A stretch of DNA of 64,000 bases from Candidatus Bathyarchaeota archaeon. Lineage in GTDB: Archaea > Thermoproteota > Bathyarchaeia > 40CM-2-53-6 > RBG-13-38-9. The notes under the pieces were generated by a model. That model was given only the letters and a program-made list of their open reading frames with translations. It did not search any database and was not told the origin of the DNA. Location: the NCBI GenBank assembly GCA_007050885.1, contig SMYQ01000001.1, positions 130,666-194,665 on the forward strand, given 5' to 3'. This document shows positions 17,401-25,360 of this stretch, one piece after another. The position numbers were made by a program, and so were the translations under genes. Each line of letters starts with the position of its first letter. The first letter of the stretch is position 1.

Positions 17401-17707
17401 ACATTTCCTGAAGGACATAAAGGGGAACCTGCGCCAGTTTAGCAACCAAGGCTTCAGATGTGTCAGTTGCAACGCAAAATACCGGCGTTTCCCAATAGTC
17501 GGCAAGTGTGAGCGGTGCGGCGGAAAAATCATTCTGACTGTTCACGAAGGCACCGTAAAAAAGTATTACGAGTCCAGCACCGCTCTGGCGAAGAAATATG
17601 ATGTCTCTGACTACATAAAGAGCCAGCTGCGGCTGCTTGAAAAGAAGATGGACCTCGCTTTCGGTGTGAAAGAGAAACAGGGTGAGCTTGAGCAATGGCT
17701 AAACTAA
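14426..17707 (+). CDS. polC: DNA polymerase D large subunit DP2
   Basis: 1093 aa, the catalytic subunit of the archaeal replicative polymerase PolD. Seen: AGRVESLVSVAIPELSG near the N-terminus, the catalytic-region motif NCDGDEDSVMLLLDALLNFS (~residues 850-870), and Cys clusters CPKCN..CNRCG..CVRCG (~610-640) and CVSCN..CERCG (~1010-1035) that bind zinc. No intein interrupts the NCDGDEDS site, a common intein position. GTG start 24 nt from the shared TATA. The last 13 bp overlap the UPF0201 gene; DP1 lies just beyond on the other strand. Confidence 0.97.
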   Translation: MKNYHQFLEGEVNKIYSIAKTARSKMLDPSKEVEILTANELAGRVESLVSVAIPELSGSGLRERILELEEKLGKGNEEIGFIIANEGSQGRFVKFDKRESSIEAGIRIGTAYWTLGVTTAPLEGFTHVKIKNRMDGGDYLAIYLSGPIRSAGGTTTAMIVMLADFLRKKFEIGEYDPTPQEVERYFLEMESYHRRVARLQYMPTGDEARHVVKNLPVEVDGEATEQIEVLAYKDLPRIATNRIRGGMALTMSMIALKAPKLLKRMKTFGKKYGLENWGWLKDLKKLKSEGVSTKTGATYIAEIPGGRPVFSYPDVRGGFRLRYGKARNTGFASVGVHPATMVILDNFIAVGTQLKVELPGKAAAVSPVDSIDGPVVRLRDGTVIKVRTEEQARDVRKDVEKILYVGDILISYGEFLTNGHPLEEPGWCEEWWLEEVLAKDAKFKNLKIDFDKALEISRELGVPLHPEYSYFWESLTGNEVKKLKANLKSLGKVKDILEKLGVEHSLMDGRLVLNEVNKKVLETVLSGSLDEVPESGIDAVNKTSPVRIMRKAGRYVGTRMGRPEKAERRLMTGKPHVLFPVGRMERMRNIVEAFKTNLRAELALRVCPKCNVKTYYLMCNRCGSETEQKKICVRCGVVTPGDEHCGMATKSCSFTRVNENLETISTRIKVTVPPLIKGVRGMSSKTKIPERLDKGLLRAKYDLYVNKDGTIRIDSTDLPLTHFKPMEIDVGVEKLRELGYTEDIKGRPLTREDQILELKPQDILLSDTVSFSSSDYMVKVSKFVDELLERFYGMPPFYNIRTREGLLGQVVIGLAPHTSAGIVGRIIGFAKARSGYAHPTWHAAKKRNCDGDEDSVMLLLDALLNFSREFLPANRGGRTMDVPLVITTVLDLKEVDDEVLDMDMVERYPLEFYRAAMEKKAAWEVSVDTLGSINRLDGLVYTHDTRDISAGPIVTAYRSLGPMLEKVKVQLELAEKIDAVDENNVAEKILSTHFLKDIKGNLRQFSNQGFRCVSCNAKYRRFPIVGKCERCGGKIILTVHEGTVKKYYESSTALAKKYDVSDYIKSQLRLLEKKMDLAFGVKEKQGELEQWLN

Positions 17708-18078
17708 CTGTGTGGGCAAATGCTGGGAGCACAGAGGACCCGTCGAAGGTACGTGGCGCGGTCCTGAATCTCTTTCCGGAAGCCGTGCTGAATGGCGGGG
17801 GGAATCTGTCCGGGCAGCTCAGGCCGGAGGACCTTCAGGACTTTAGAGGCATTATCAGGGTCAAGCGCATAGGGAAAACGGTCGTGGGGCAACTGGCCAG
17901 GAACAGGGACGGTGACGAAACGCGACTGTTCTTTCACAAACAGGCTGCGGCTGCCGGCAAGGTGGCACTCGTTGAAAAATATGAGGACAGTCCCTGCGGC
18001 GCAATAGTCCTGGAATTTCCCTGGGATGAGGGATTGATCTCCTGGCTTACTGAAGTCGAGAAAAGTCAATTGGCTTAG
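17695..18078 (+). CDS. UPF0201 (COG1931) family protein
   Basis: 127 aa. Family hallmarks visible: TEDPSKVRGAVLNLFPEA at the N-terminus, a middle basic helix, LFFHKQAAAAGKVALVE and the C-terminal LISWLT. The family is archaeal and of unproven function; its fold suggests RNA binding. It overlaps the DP2 3' end by 13 bp, so it is translated as part of that operon, and it converges on DP1 with a 32-bp overlap. Confidence 0.85.
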   Translation: MAKLTVWANAGSTEDPSKVRGAVLNLFPEAVLNGGGNLSGQLRPEDLQDFRGIIRVKRIGKTVVGQLARNRDGDETRLFFHKQAAAAGKVALVEKYEDSPCGAIVLEFPWDEGLISWLTEVEKSQLA

Positions 18079-19468
18079 CCACCCCATTGCTGAGTTCCAT
18101 CACTATGAAGTGTCCGGGGGATGGCTCGTGACCCAATTTTTCCTGGAAGTCTGTGGTGTCCTGAAATGTTCCACTTGACAGCAGGCGAACGCCCCGGTAC
18201 TTACCAATTCCTATTTTGTGGACGTGGCCTGTGTGGAGCACGTGTGGAACTTTGTTTATGACCATAAAGTCTTCCTTGTCCGGGAAAACCTTGTTCCTTC
18301 CGAATATTGGGGAAAGGTGGCGTTTCTTTAAGAGGTGCATCTGCCCCAGGCAGGGGTCGTGGTAGGCCTTGTTCCTTATGGGCTCTATGGCATCTATTAT
18401 ACTGTCCAGGCTGGTTCCGTGGTACATCAAAACAGTTATTCCCTCGACGTCAATCCATGAGGGATTGGAATGTATCTCGAGGTCGCATATATTCTTCAGT
18501 GGTTTGGCGATTTCTGCAGGCAGTGCTGGCTGGGGTTCGGAATCCCTGTTTGGGTCGTGGTTGCCGCTTATCACAAATATTTTCAGGCCGCTGCGCAGCT
18601 GCTTCAAGTATTTTGCCAAGGATTCCATCTGCCCCTCAATCGTTTCGATTTCGAGGCTCTTGTTCTGGTTTTGGTAGACGCCGACGCCGTCGACGAGGTC
18701 GCCGGCCACGAACAAGTATTTGACGTCCTTGTGTTCCTTCAACCAGGAAACCACGTTGTCCCAGACGGGCTCGATGAATTTCTTCGAGCCGACGTGGAGG
18801 TCTGACACGAAAAGGGCCCGGGGGCGTTCGGCGCTCGGCCACTGAACTTGAGGAATCTCAGGGAATATGACGGAATTCGCGAAGAATATGTCTCTGCCTG
18901 CCTGTCCTCTGATGCCTATGACCTCGTCAGTAACAATTTCACCCTTTTCTACGAGCGTCGAGGGGACTATGACTCGGGTGGAGCCTGAGAGGTCCTCCAC
19001 TGTGAGTATCCTTTTGTTGTTGTGTGTGTCGTGTATGTCCCTGACCATGCCAATTATTGCAAGTTCCTCCCGCCCCCTGATGCGCGATGTCTGGGCTATC
19101 GAAACTGCGTTCTTGAGTTGCGGCCGGCGCCAGAGAATCTGCGACACCGTCTTGTACCTTGAGAGGAAGAACGAGAGAAAGCTTTTTGGTGTGACGGGCT
19201 CCCATTCGTTGTATTCCTTGAGGGGACTCATGCCCCCTGGTAACTTGGGGGCGGCCTCAATTATTTCAGGCTGTTTTTTTAGGCACTGAAGAAACTCAGT
19301 GGTTATCTCTTCGGGCACGGTTTCCATGGTCGCCAGAAGGTCTATCAGTTCGATGTCAGAGACAAGACTCTTGAGTGCATCCTGGTAAATCATGCGGACA
19401 CCCTTGCTGAAGATTCTTTCGACCTTCTGTTTGTGTTCGGAATCCTGCATGAATGTCGTCAGGTCCAT
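18047..19468 (-). CDS. polB: DNA polymerase D small subunit DP1 (3'-5' exonuclease)
   Basis: 473 aa. An N-terminal helical region binds DP2; an OB fold covers about 140-210 (GREELAIIGMVRDIHD). A calcineurin-type phosphoesterase/MRE11-like nuclease domain follows with metal motifs DLHVGSK, GDLVDGVG, SGNHDPNRD, YHGTSLD and HTGHVHKIG, all intact, so proofreading should be active. Its ATG shares one base with the orc1/cdc6 stop (TAATG), so the two are co-translated. It is separated from DP2 only by the UPF0201 gene. Confidence 0.97.
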   Translation of the reverse strand: MDLTTFMQDSEHKQKVERIFSKGVRMIYQDALKSLVSDIELIDLLATMETVPEEITTEFLQCLKKQPEIIEAAPKLPGGMSPLKEYNEWEPVTPKSFLSFFLSRYKTVSQILWRRPQLKNAVSIAQTSRIRGREELAIIGMVRDIHDTHNNKRILTVEDLSGSTRVIVPSTLVEKGEIVTDEVIGIRGQAGRDIFFANSVIFPEIPQVQWPSAERPRALFVSDLHVGSKKFIEPVWDNVVSWLKEHKDVKYLFVAGDLVDGVGVYQNQNKSLEIETIEGQMESLAKYLKQLRSGLKIFVISGNHDPNRDSEPQPALPAEIAKPLKNICDLEIHSNPSWIDVEGITVLMYHGTSLDSIIDAIEPIRNKAYHDPCLGQMHLLKKRHLSPIFGRNKVFPDKEDFMVINKVPHVLHTGHVHKIGIGKYRGVRLLSSGTFQDTTDFQEKLGHEPSPGHFIVMELSNGVAKPIDFSRLQ

Positions 19469-20652
19469 TAAAGATTCACCAGGAGTTTTTCTACCTGCTC
19501 TTTAATATTATCTACTGTAGCGAACTCTACAATTTTTGTTCGCCCGTAGCGGCCGCGGGATATGACGTTGGTCCTGACTATGCCCTCCGCTTCGAATTCG
19601 GCCAGGATGTCGAGGACCCGCCTCATTGTCAGCTCCTTCAGGCCGGCTTTCGAGACGGTTTCGACGTATTTGTCATAAATCTCCCGGGTGTACGCCATGG
19701 GTTTGTCAAGCTCTATTATGGATTTTAGGACCATTTTCTGGTGGTCTGGCAACGTCTTGAGGAATGTGTGGACCTTGTCCGTGTAGAGCTTGCCAATTGC
19801 CGTATTGACGTGCTTCTTTAGGACCTTCAGTGATGTCTCGCGCTCGGCGAGCTCCGCCGAAATTCTCAGGAGTTCCAGAGCCCGCCTTGCATCCCCGTGC
19901 TCCCTGGCGGCGGACGCAGCACACAGCATGACTACGGAATCGTCGAGGACACCTGGGGAAAAACAGGCGTCACTCCGCTCCTTCAGGATGTCGCAGAGCT
20001 GGTTGGCATCGTAGGGCGGGAACAACAGCTCCTCCTCTGAAAGGCTCGACTTTGTCCTGGAATCGAGTGAATTTATGGCGTTGACGTTGTTCGTAATCCC
20101 GATTATTGAAAGCTTGGAATTTTTCAATTCGGAGTTTATCCTTGAAAGCGTGTACAATGTGTCCGGGCTCTTGTCAATCAGCACGTCTATTTCGTCCAGG
20201 ACCACGAGGTACATCGCAGGGTTACTCTCCAAGAGGTGCAGCATGCGCTCGAAAACCGTGTGTGTTGGGATCCCCGTATCAGGCACAAAGTCGCCGAGCA
20301 TCCTGCAGATGTATGCGTACAGCCTGTATTCTGTGTCCGCTACCTTTTTGAGACCTGTGTTGATGTACAGAAACTTTATCGGGATGCCCTTCTCCTGGGC
20401 GGTCTTGTTGAGGTGGGCCCCAACAAAGAGCGTAACCGCCGTCTTGCCCGTACCGGGCTTCCCGTAGACGAATATGTTTGAAGGTTTCTCCAACCTGAGG
20501 GAGGGTGCCAGCATCTGCGCCAATTGCTTAACCTGCCCCTCTCGGTGGGGTAGCTCCGCCGGAATATACGACGATTGCAGAAAATCTTTTCTAACGAATA
20601 TAGAACTCCCGGATGCGTAAAAACTGAATATTTTTTCTATATCATCGGACAT
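19468..20652 (-). CDS. cdc6: Orc1/Cdc6 replication initiator
   Basis: 394 aa AAA+ ATPase that binds origin recognition boxes and loads MCM. Walker A GKPGTGKTAVTLF (~65-78), Walker B LVVLDEIDVLI (~145), sensor 1 IIGITNNVN, sensor 2 region EHGDARRALELLR, and a C-terminal winged helix. The start ATG is preceded by GAGGTGCG (possible ribosome-binding site). A TATA-like ATATAAATTATTTTT near 20683-20696 gives a short leader. It is the first gene of an operon with DP1 and directly borders the ORB-like elements. Confidence 0.97.
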   Translation of the reverse strand: MSDDIEKIFSFYASGSSIFVRKDFLQSSYIPAELPHREGQVKQLAQMLAPSLRLEKPSNIFVYGKPGTGKTAVTLFVGAHLNKTAQEKGIPIKFLYINTGLKKVADTEYRLYAYICRMLGDFVPDTGIPTHTVFERMLHLLESNPAMYLVVLDEIDVLIDKSPDTLYTLSRINSELKNSKLSIIGITNNVNAINSLDSRTKSSLSEEELLFPPYDANQLCDILKERSDACFSPGVLDDSVVMLCAASAAREHGDARRALELLRISAELAERETSLKVLKKHVNTAIGKLYTDKVHTFLKTLPDHQKMVLKSIIELDKPMAYTREIYDKYVETVSKAGLKELTMRRVLDILAEFEAEGIVRTNVISRGRYGRTKIVEFATVDNIKEQVEKLLVNL

Positions 20653-20727
20653 GGACGCACCTCACGTGATTATGTTCAAAAATAATTTATATCTGTTTGT
20701 AGTGCCTGCAGCATAACTTCGCATGGA

Positions 20728-20752
20728 ACCAACCTTCATTTCCAGTGGAGAC
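20728..20752 (-). promoter_or_regulatory. ORB-like element 1
   Basis: On the minus strand it reads GTCTCCACTGGAAATGAAGG, close to archaeal origin recognition boxes (TTCCAGTGGAAAC-AA-GGGG type), with G-rich side toward orc1/cdc6. On the plus strand it contains TTTCCAGTGGAGAC, so orientation is partly ambiguous. Confidence 0.6.
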
Positions 20753-20761
20753 ACCCCCACT

Positions 20762-20780
20762 CTTCCTGTGGAGTTAGGGG
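20762..20780 (+). promoter_or_regulatory. ORB-like element 2
   Basis: CTTCCTGTGGAGTTAGGGG: the TTCC-GTGGA core followed by the GGGG tract at the expected distance. It lies ten bases from element 1 in opposite orientation. Confidence 0.55.
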
Positions 20781-20875
20781 TTTATTTCTTTTGCGGATTT
20801 CTTCTTTTCTATATTGTAAAGTTTCACGTAGATATTACAATATTGAAAAGCTATTAATTTATGATAATAGAGCGC

Positions 20876-20896
20876 CTTCCACGAGAAGTCAGGGGG
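20876..20896 (+). promoter_or_regulatory. ORB-like element 3
   Basis: CTTCCACGAGAAGTCAGGGG (then G) matches the TTCCA...GGGG layout less exactly in the core. It lies on the far side of the AT-rich block, same orientation as element 2. Confidence 0.5.
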
Positions 20897-20950
20897 AGTG
20901 TTGTGTTTCAATATGGAAAAGTTTCTTAAACCTCCATATACAGAAAGAAG

Positions 20951-21436
20951 GTGAAGTTCGGCATAATTTCCGAGGGCCCCGCCGACCGTTTGATCAAACG
21001 GGCGAAGAAGCTCAATCCGAAGGCCAGCATAGTCGTGGTGGACGAGACGACGTACAAGGACGACATATTTGCCGTTTTCGTTTTCAAGCCATTCAGGGAC
21101 CGGGCCGACTACTTCAACGGGCTCCGCGAAAAGGCCAAGGTTCAGCCATTCACAATTGTCGACGTCCCACTCTCAGGCATGGCCAGACAGGTCAGGAGTT
21201 CGGTCAGGTCCCGGATAGTCGAGATACTCCGCGAGGGCTCCGCTTATGGATATGAAATATTCAAAAAATACAAAGCCAGATACGGCGACATATCGATTCG
21301 ACTCGTTTATTACCACCTAAGCAAGGGTGAGAAGGATGGGCTTTTTGAGGTGAAGGACATCAAAAACACGAAAGGAAACTTCTCGTGGGGTGCTTCTACC
21401 AAAAGGAAATATTACAAACTAAAGTTTCCGGTGTAG
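20951..21436 (+). CDS. Origin-adjacent protein with PadR-like winged helix
   Basis: 161 aa. The first ~75 residues form a small alpha/beta domain (MKFGIISEGPADRLIKRAKK, ASIVVVDETTY, IFAVFVFKPF) that I do not recognise. Residues ~85-160 look like a winged helix (RSRIVEILREGSAYGYEIFK, SIRLVYYHLSKGEKDGLFEV) with a basic wing ending in STKRKYYKL. GTG start 25 nt from TTTCTTAAAC, so leaderless. It faces orc1/cdc6 across the candidate origin. A role in replication control or transcription is only a guess. Confidence 0.8.
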   Translation: MKFGIISEGPADRLIKRAKKLNPKASIVVVDETTYKDDIFAVFVFKPFRDRADYFNGLREKAKVQPFTIVDVPLSGMARQVRSSVRSRIVEILREGSAYGYEIFKKYKARYGDISIRLVYYHLSKGEKDGLFEVKDIKNTKGNFSWGASTKRKYYKLKFPV

Positions 21437-22261
21437 TACATATAACCCTACAAGTGCCGGTACCCAGAGTGCAAACAACCGGTAGGTCAGGACGCTCCCG
21501 ATTGCCGCTCCACCAACCACACCAGCCGACACCAACTGGGTGGATACGACGGGTTCGTATATCCCAATACCTGCCGGCGTCGGGGACACAAGCATGGCTG
21601 CTGTGCCCAGTACCGTCGCGGCCAGGACCGCATTCAGACCCGCGCCGCTGAGCAGGGAAATCGCGAAGGAATCTATCATGAGGTTCGAGAGTGACAGAAA
21701 GGAAAGCCACACAGCCGTCCGCCAGGTTACCAGTTTTCTTATGTCTTCTATGAAGTCTTTTATCATGCCAAACGGCCAGAAATCCGGCAACAGGCGAGTG
21801 TAGGTCAGGCCAACCAAGGTCACCATAACCCCTGCGGCCAAAAGGAGACCCGAAACCCAGCTGAATTTCCCCAGAACCACGACGCCAAGGGCAAGGAAGC
21901 TCATGATGTTGAAAAACCTGTCGGCGATATAGTAGACGACCGTGTGAGACAGCAAGGTGCCCGTTTTCTTCAGATAGTAGAGGGGGATCCCACTCCCCAC
22001 CCGGACCAGGGAAAAAATGGAGGAAGCGGACACCGCCGAAAGCTCGAAGGATTCCTTCGTACTAATCAAGCCACCCACCTCGTTGATTATGTGTTTTGCT
22101 CTGAGGCTCGATGCCATCAGACTCAAGAACGCAAAGGCGGCCGCGAGCAGGAGTTCAATCCGTAAGGAGCTGGCATACCCGGCAGCGTCCACAAGGGAAT
22201 CGCGGTACTTGAATATTCCATAAGATATTAAAACTACCAACAAGAGCTTAAGCCATCGCAC
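21419..22261 (-). CDS. UPF0104/LPG-synthase-TM family membrane protein
   Basis: 280 aa with about seven or eight membrane segments. It shows the family's VRVGSGIPLYYLKK-like loop, a central YYIADRFFNI and the late-loop signature SPTPAGIGIYE (PxPGGxGxxE-type). Relatives transfer or flip lipids or glycolipids; the substrate here is unknown. The frame opens with ATG 22282, but that codon sits inside the TATA ATTTAAAAAG; GTG 22261 lies 25 nt from it, so I choose 22261. The 3' end overlaps the previous gene by 18 bp. Confidence 0.85.
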   Translation of the reverse strand: MRWLKLLLVVLISYGIFKYRDSLVDAAGYASSLRIELLLAAAFAFLSLMASSLRAKHIINEVGGLISTKESFELSAVSASSIFSLVRVGSGIPLYYLKKTGTLLSHTVVYYIADRFFNIMSFLALGVVVLGKFSWVSGLLLAAGVMVTLVGLTYTRLLPDFWPFGMIKDFIEDIRKLVTWRTAVWLSFLSLSNLMIDSFAISLLSGAGLNAVLAATVLGTAAMLVSPTPAGIGIYEPVVSTQLVSAGVVGGAAIGSVLTYRLFALWVPALVGLYVLHRKL

Positions 22262-22280
22262 AGTGGGAATATTAGAAAGC

Positions 22281-22290
22281 ATTTAAAAAG
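22281..22290. promoter_or_regulatory. Shared bidirectional TATA box, UPF0104 gene / rpl3
   Basis: ATTTAAAAAG centres at 22286, midway between GTG 22261 (-) and ATG 22312 (+), 25 nt from each. Confidence 0.6.
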
Positions 22291-22311
22291 GCCAAGTAGA
22301 AGCGTGGTGAA

Positions 22312-23217
22312 ATGGTAAAGGACGGAAAACCAAGGAGGGGCTCGCTTCAGTTTAGTCCCAGAGTTAGGGCCAAGACACAGCTGCCGAGGGTCAGGAGCTG
22401 GCCCGAGGCCGACGGCATGCTTGGATTTGTCGGTTACAAAGTTGGTATGTTGACGGCTAGGGTTGCCACGAAAAATGCGCAGTCGCCGATGTCCGGAAAA
22501 AAGCTGGCCAGGGCCGTTACAGTCATTGAGGTCCCCCCTATGATACTCAGGGCAGTCCGCCTTTACGGAAAAACACCTTATGGTTCCAAGGTCCTGACTG
22601 AGCTGACAAACGAGAAAGACTTCAAGGGAGCCGAGGCCGACTTTGCCCGCCTTGTTTTCGAGACACAACCAAGGCTTGCGGGCTTTCCAAAGAAACTTCC
22701 CGAGGAGGTCGAGATAGCATACGGTGGTGACCTGGAGGCCACGATGAAATTTGCGTCTGAGAACCTTAAAAAAGAAGTGAGATTTTCGGATGTTTTTTCC
22801 GTCGGAGGATTTGCCGACTTCACCGGGGTCACCAAGGGCAAGGGCCTACAGGGTCCCGTCAAGCGATTCGGTGTGAAACTCCTTTCGCACAAGGCGGAGA
22901 AGAGTCGGAGGAAGCCCGGCACGTTGGGCCCATGGACGCCAAAGAAGACGGGCTGGCAGGTCCCCATGGCGGGGCAGACTGGTTTTCACACGAGAACGGA
23001 ATATAATAAGCAAATCATCAAGCTGGGGAATGGAGACATGAACCCCAAGAGCGGGTGGAAAAGGTATGGTCTTGTCAAGTCCGACTATGCCCTGGTCCTT
23101 GGGACGCTTCTAGGCCCCCCGAAGAGGGCGCTGATGATCAGGAAGCCCCTCAGGGCGGGCGGCAAGATACCTTATGAACTTCAGGGCATAATAGTGGATG
23201 GGAAGGTGGTAAAGTGA
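22312..23217 (+). CDS. rpl3: Large-subunit ribosomal protein uL3
   Basis: 301 aa. It binds 23S rRNA near the peptidyl-transferase centre. Archaeal/eukaryotic features: N-terminal KPRRGSLQFSPRVRAKTQLP, DGMLGFVGYKVGMLTARV, the tip-loop segment TKGKGLQGPVKRFG, and HKAEKSRRKPGTLGPWTP followed by AGQTGFHTRTEYNKQ. Its stop overlaps the uL4 start (GTGA). It starts an S10-type cluster that here ends after two genes. Confidence 0.97.
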   Translation: MVKDGKPRRGSLQFSPRVRAKTQLPRVRSWPEADGMLGFVGYKVGMLTARVATKNAQSPMSGKKLARAVTVIEVPPMILRAVRLYGKTPYGSKVLTELTNEKDFKGAEADFARLVFETQPRLAGFPKKLPEEVEIAYGGDLEATMKFASENLKKEVRFSDVFSVGGFADFTGVTKGKGLQGPVKRFGVKLLSHKAEKSRRKPGTLGPWTPKKTGWQVPMAGQTGFHTRTEYNKQIIKLGNGDMNPKSGWKRYGLVKSDYALVLGTLLGPPKRALMIRKPLRAGGKIPYELQGIIVDGKVVK

Positions 23218-24014
23218 AAGTTCCTGTTTATAATCTCAAAGGCGAGGAAACAGAGAAGTTCAAGCTTCCGAAGCAGTTCGAAACCCCCGTTCGTGAAGAT
23301 CTGATAAGGAAGGCTGTAACAGCCGCCCAGAAAAACAGAGTACAGCCATATGGTTCCAAGACGGGTGCCGGACGCCTGAGCTCTGCAAAGTTCAGGGGCA
23401 CGCGAAGGGGATACGGCCACAGCTACAACTGGAGCGTCGCCCGCCTTCCCCGTCTCCTACTTAGGGGCGGCCGCAGAGTTGGCAGGGTCGTGAGCGTCCC
23501 ACAGGCGGTCGGTGGTCCGGCTGCCCACCCCCCGAAGGCCGAGAGGGAATGGGACCACAAGATGAACGACAAGGAACGCAGGCTGGCCATAAGGGCCGCC
23601 CTGGCGGCCGCGGTGAACAAGGAAATGGTTGTGTTGCGCGGACACAAGGCTCCGAAAGCATACCCATTTGTCGTGGTTGAAGCATTTGAGGGTATTTCCA
23701 AGACGAAGGACATCGTGGCGGCATTTGAGTCATTGGGGCTTTCCCAGGAGCTCGAAAGGGCGTCGAAGAAGAAGCTGAGGGCGGGCAGAGGAAAGTCAAG
23801 GGGGCGGACATACAAAAGAGTCAAAGGGCCTCTGTTGGTCATAGGCGAACCCAGCCCCGTGGTCAAGGCAGCTTCCAATATTCCTGGCGTCGATGTCGTG
23901 ACGGTAAATCAACTGAATGCCGAGCTGCTTGCACCTGGTGCCCACCCCGGCAGGCTGACGATATTCACCAAGAAGGCCCTTGAGAAGATGGATAAGGACA
24001 AACTTTTTCTCTAG
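23214..24014 (+). CDS. rpl4: Large-subunit ribosomal protein uL4
   Basis: 266 aa, archaeal/eukaryotic length class. The long rRNA-threading loop is visible: [20 protein letters not shown] and [20 protein letters not shown], then [17 protein letters not shown]. The C-terminus carries [23 protein letters not shown] start overlapping the uL3 stop by four bases. It converges on radA with a four-base overlap instead of continuing into uL23/uL2 as in most archaea. Confidence 0.97.
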   Translation: MKVPVYNLKGEETEKFKLPKQFETPVREDLIRKAVTAAQKNRVQPYGSKTGAGRLSSAKFRGTRRGYGHSYNWSVARLPRLLLRGGRRVGRVVSVPQAVGGPAAHPPKAEREWDHKMNDKERRLAIRAALAAAVNKEMVVLRGHKAPKAYPFVVVEAFEGISKTKDIVAAFESLGLSQELERASKKKLRAGRGKSRGRTYKRVKGPLLVIGEPSPVVKAASNIPGVDVVTVNQLNAELLAPGAHPGRLTIFTKKALEKMDKDKLFL

Positions 24015-24967
24015 CCGTCGTCGAGACCCCTTTCCGTTAGTTCGAAGACCGTTTCAGACTCCGGGAGGTCTGGTGAGTCAATAAGTCTTGCAATCTTTTT
24101 GTTGCCCTTGCTCTTCCTGAAGAACAACCGGTAAGTGGCGGCATGTGCAAGTATGTGCCCACCAATGGCCTGCATGCTCGGTCCGAAGAAAATGTCTGGT
24201 TTTGACATGACCTGATTTGTCACGTAAACAGCCAGGTTGTGCTGGTCTGCCAGCTTCTGCAAGTAGTGCAGGTGTTTGTTGAGCTTCTGCTGCCGCCTGG
24301 CCAGCGTGCCCCTGCCAATATATTCTGCCCTGAAGTGGCTCGTGAGACTATCCACCACGATTAATCGTATGTTTTCACCTTGGTTCACAAGCTCGCTTAT
24401 CCGCTCGACCAACAACATCTGGTGGTCGCTGTTGTAGGCCCTTGCCACGAATATGTTCTTCAACACCTTTTCAGGGTCCATTCCCCGTGACCTTGCGATT
24501 TGTGCCACCCGTTCCGGCCTGAAGGTGTTTTCAGTGTCAATGAATGCCACCTTTCCTTCGAGTCCTACCTTCTCGGCATCCTCGACGTCCTTTGGCTGCT
24601 GAACCGTGACCGACAAAGTGAACCCCAACTGGGTCTTTCCCGAGCCATATGGGCCGTGGGCTTCAGTTATTGCCTGTGTCTGGACTCCCCTGCCACCCAG
24701 CAGTTTGTCAAGATTCATGGAGCCGGTGTGGAGGTATCCGATGTCACCCCGTCTTTCTAGCAGCTTCTCAGCCGTTTCGAATCCCATTTCGAGCTTTTCC
24801 CTCGCAGCCGCGATTATTTTTCCGGCGCTGGCTTCTGATATTTCGGCTGCGGCACTGAGCTCGATAGGTGAAGCCACGGCGATACTCATGAAGTCGACAA
24901 AACCAACCTCTTTCATTTTTTCCGCTGTTTTTGGACCAACACCAGGGAGGTCTTCTACATTATCCAC
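24011..24967 (-). CDS. radA: DNA repair and recombination protein RadA
   Basis: 318 aa archaeal RecA/Rad51 recombinase that forms filaments on single-stranded DNA. N-terminal helix-hairpin-helix domain ([20 protein letters not shown]), then the ATPase core: Walker [10 protein letters not shown] (usually GEFGSGKTQ), [14 protein letters not shown], Walker [16 protein letters not shown], and L2 region [13 protein letters not shown]. No intein. ATG 24967 is 25 nt from the TATA CTTTTAAGCG, so leaderless. It is close to the origin, as radA is in several euryarchaea. Confidence 0.97.
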   Translation of the reverse strand: MDNVEDLPGVGPKTAEKMKEVGFVDFMSIAVASPIELSAAAEISEASAGKIIAAAREKLEMGFETAEKLLERRGDIGYLHTGSMNLDKLLGGRGVQTQAITEAHGPYGSGKTQLGFTLSVTVQQPKDVEDAEKVGLEGKVAFIDTENTFRPERVAQIARSRGMDPEKVLKNIFVARAYNSDHQMLLVERISELVNQGENIRLIVVDSLTSHFRAEYIGRGTLARRQQKLNKHLHYLQKLADQHNLAVYVTNQVMSKPDIFFGPSMQAIGGHILAHAATYRLFFRKSKGNKKIARLIDSPDLPESETVFELTERGLDDG

Positions 24968-25014
24968 AGAAGAACCTGTTCAAGACGCTTAAAAGTGTTG
25001 TGAGACCCCTGCCA

Positions 25015-25353
25015 CTAAAAAGAGAACAGGAACAAAGCAGCGACTATTAGCAGGGAAATCTTGAGGACGAACTCGTTCCTCCGTCGGCTTTCCTCGGCTG
25101 CGAAGTCGATGCTGCTGAGGTTCACGAGCTGGTAGGTGCCCTCTTCCAAGATGACCTCACCCACATGCAGCCGCTCGCCGTCAGACAGCGCCATCCCTTC
25201 CTTGAGTTCCACCCTGGTGCGGTTTTTGACAAGGATGGTCGAGCATCTGACCACAATATTGTCGGTTGACTGGAAGTTGAGACAGGCATCGCAGTCAGTG
25301 GACAGTTGTGCAAAAACAGGGCAAAGCAGGAGAAAGACCCAAAGAGGCCTCAT
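25015..25353 (-). CDS. Small secreted or membrane-anchored protein
   Basis: 112 aa, not recognised. Residues 1-16 (MRPLWVFLLLCPVFAQ) look like a signal peptide; a hydrophobic C-terminal segment (LLIVAALFLFSF) would anchor it with the domain outside. CDACLNF gives a CxxC near residue 20 and another Cys follows at ~38. ATG 25353 is ~23 nt from the TATA CTTTTAAGCC, which lies within the end of the neighbouring epimerase gene. Confidence 0.75.
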   Translation of the reverse strand: MRPLWVFLLLCPVFAQLSTDCDACLNFQSTDNIVVRCSTILVKNRTRVELKEGMALSDGERLHVGEVILEEGTYQLVNLSSIDFAAEESRRRNEFVLKISLLIVAALFLFSF

Positions 25354-25360
25354 ATAAATA

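Larger units (their letters stand above)
20653..20950. other. Candidate replication origin (oriC) beside orc1/cdc6
   Basis: 298 bp without a gene. It holds three ORB-like elements (listed separately) and a strongly AT-rich block (20781-20870). Inside the block ATATTGTAA (20811-20819) and TTACAATAT (20835-20843) form a nine-base inverted repeat, suggesting the unwinding element. The orc1/cdc6 TATA lies at 20683-20696 and the TATA for the right-hand gene (TTTCTTAAAC, ~20920-20930) at the other end. Position beside orc1/cdc6 and DP1 matches known euryarchaeal origins such as that of Pyrococcus. Function is inferred. Confidence 0.7.
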
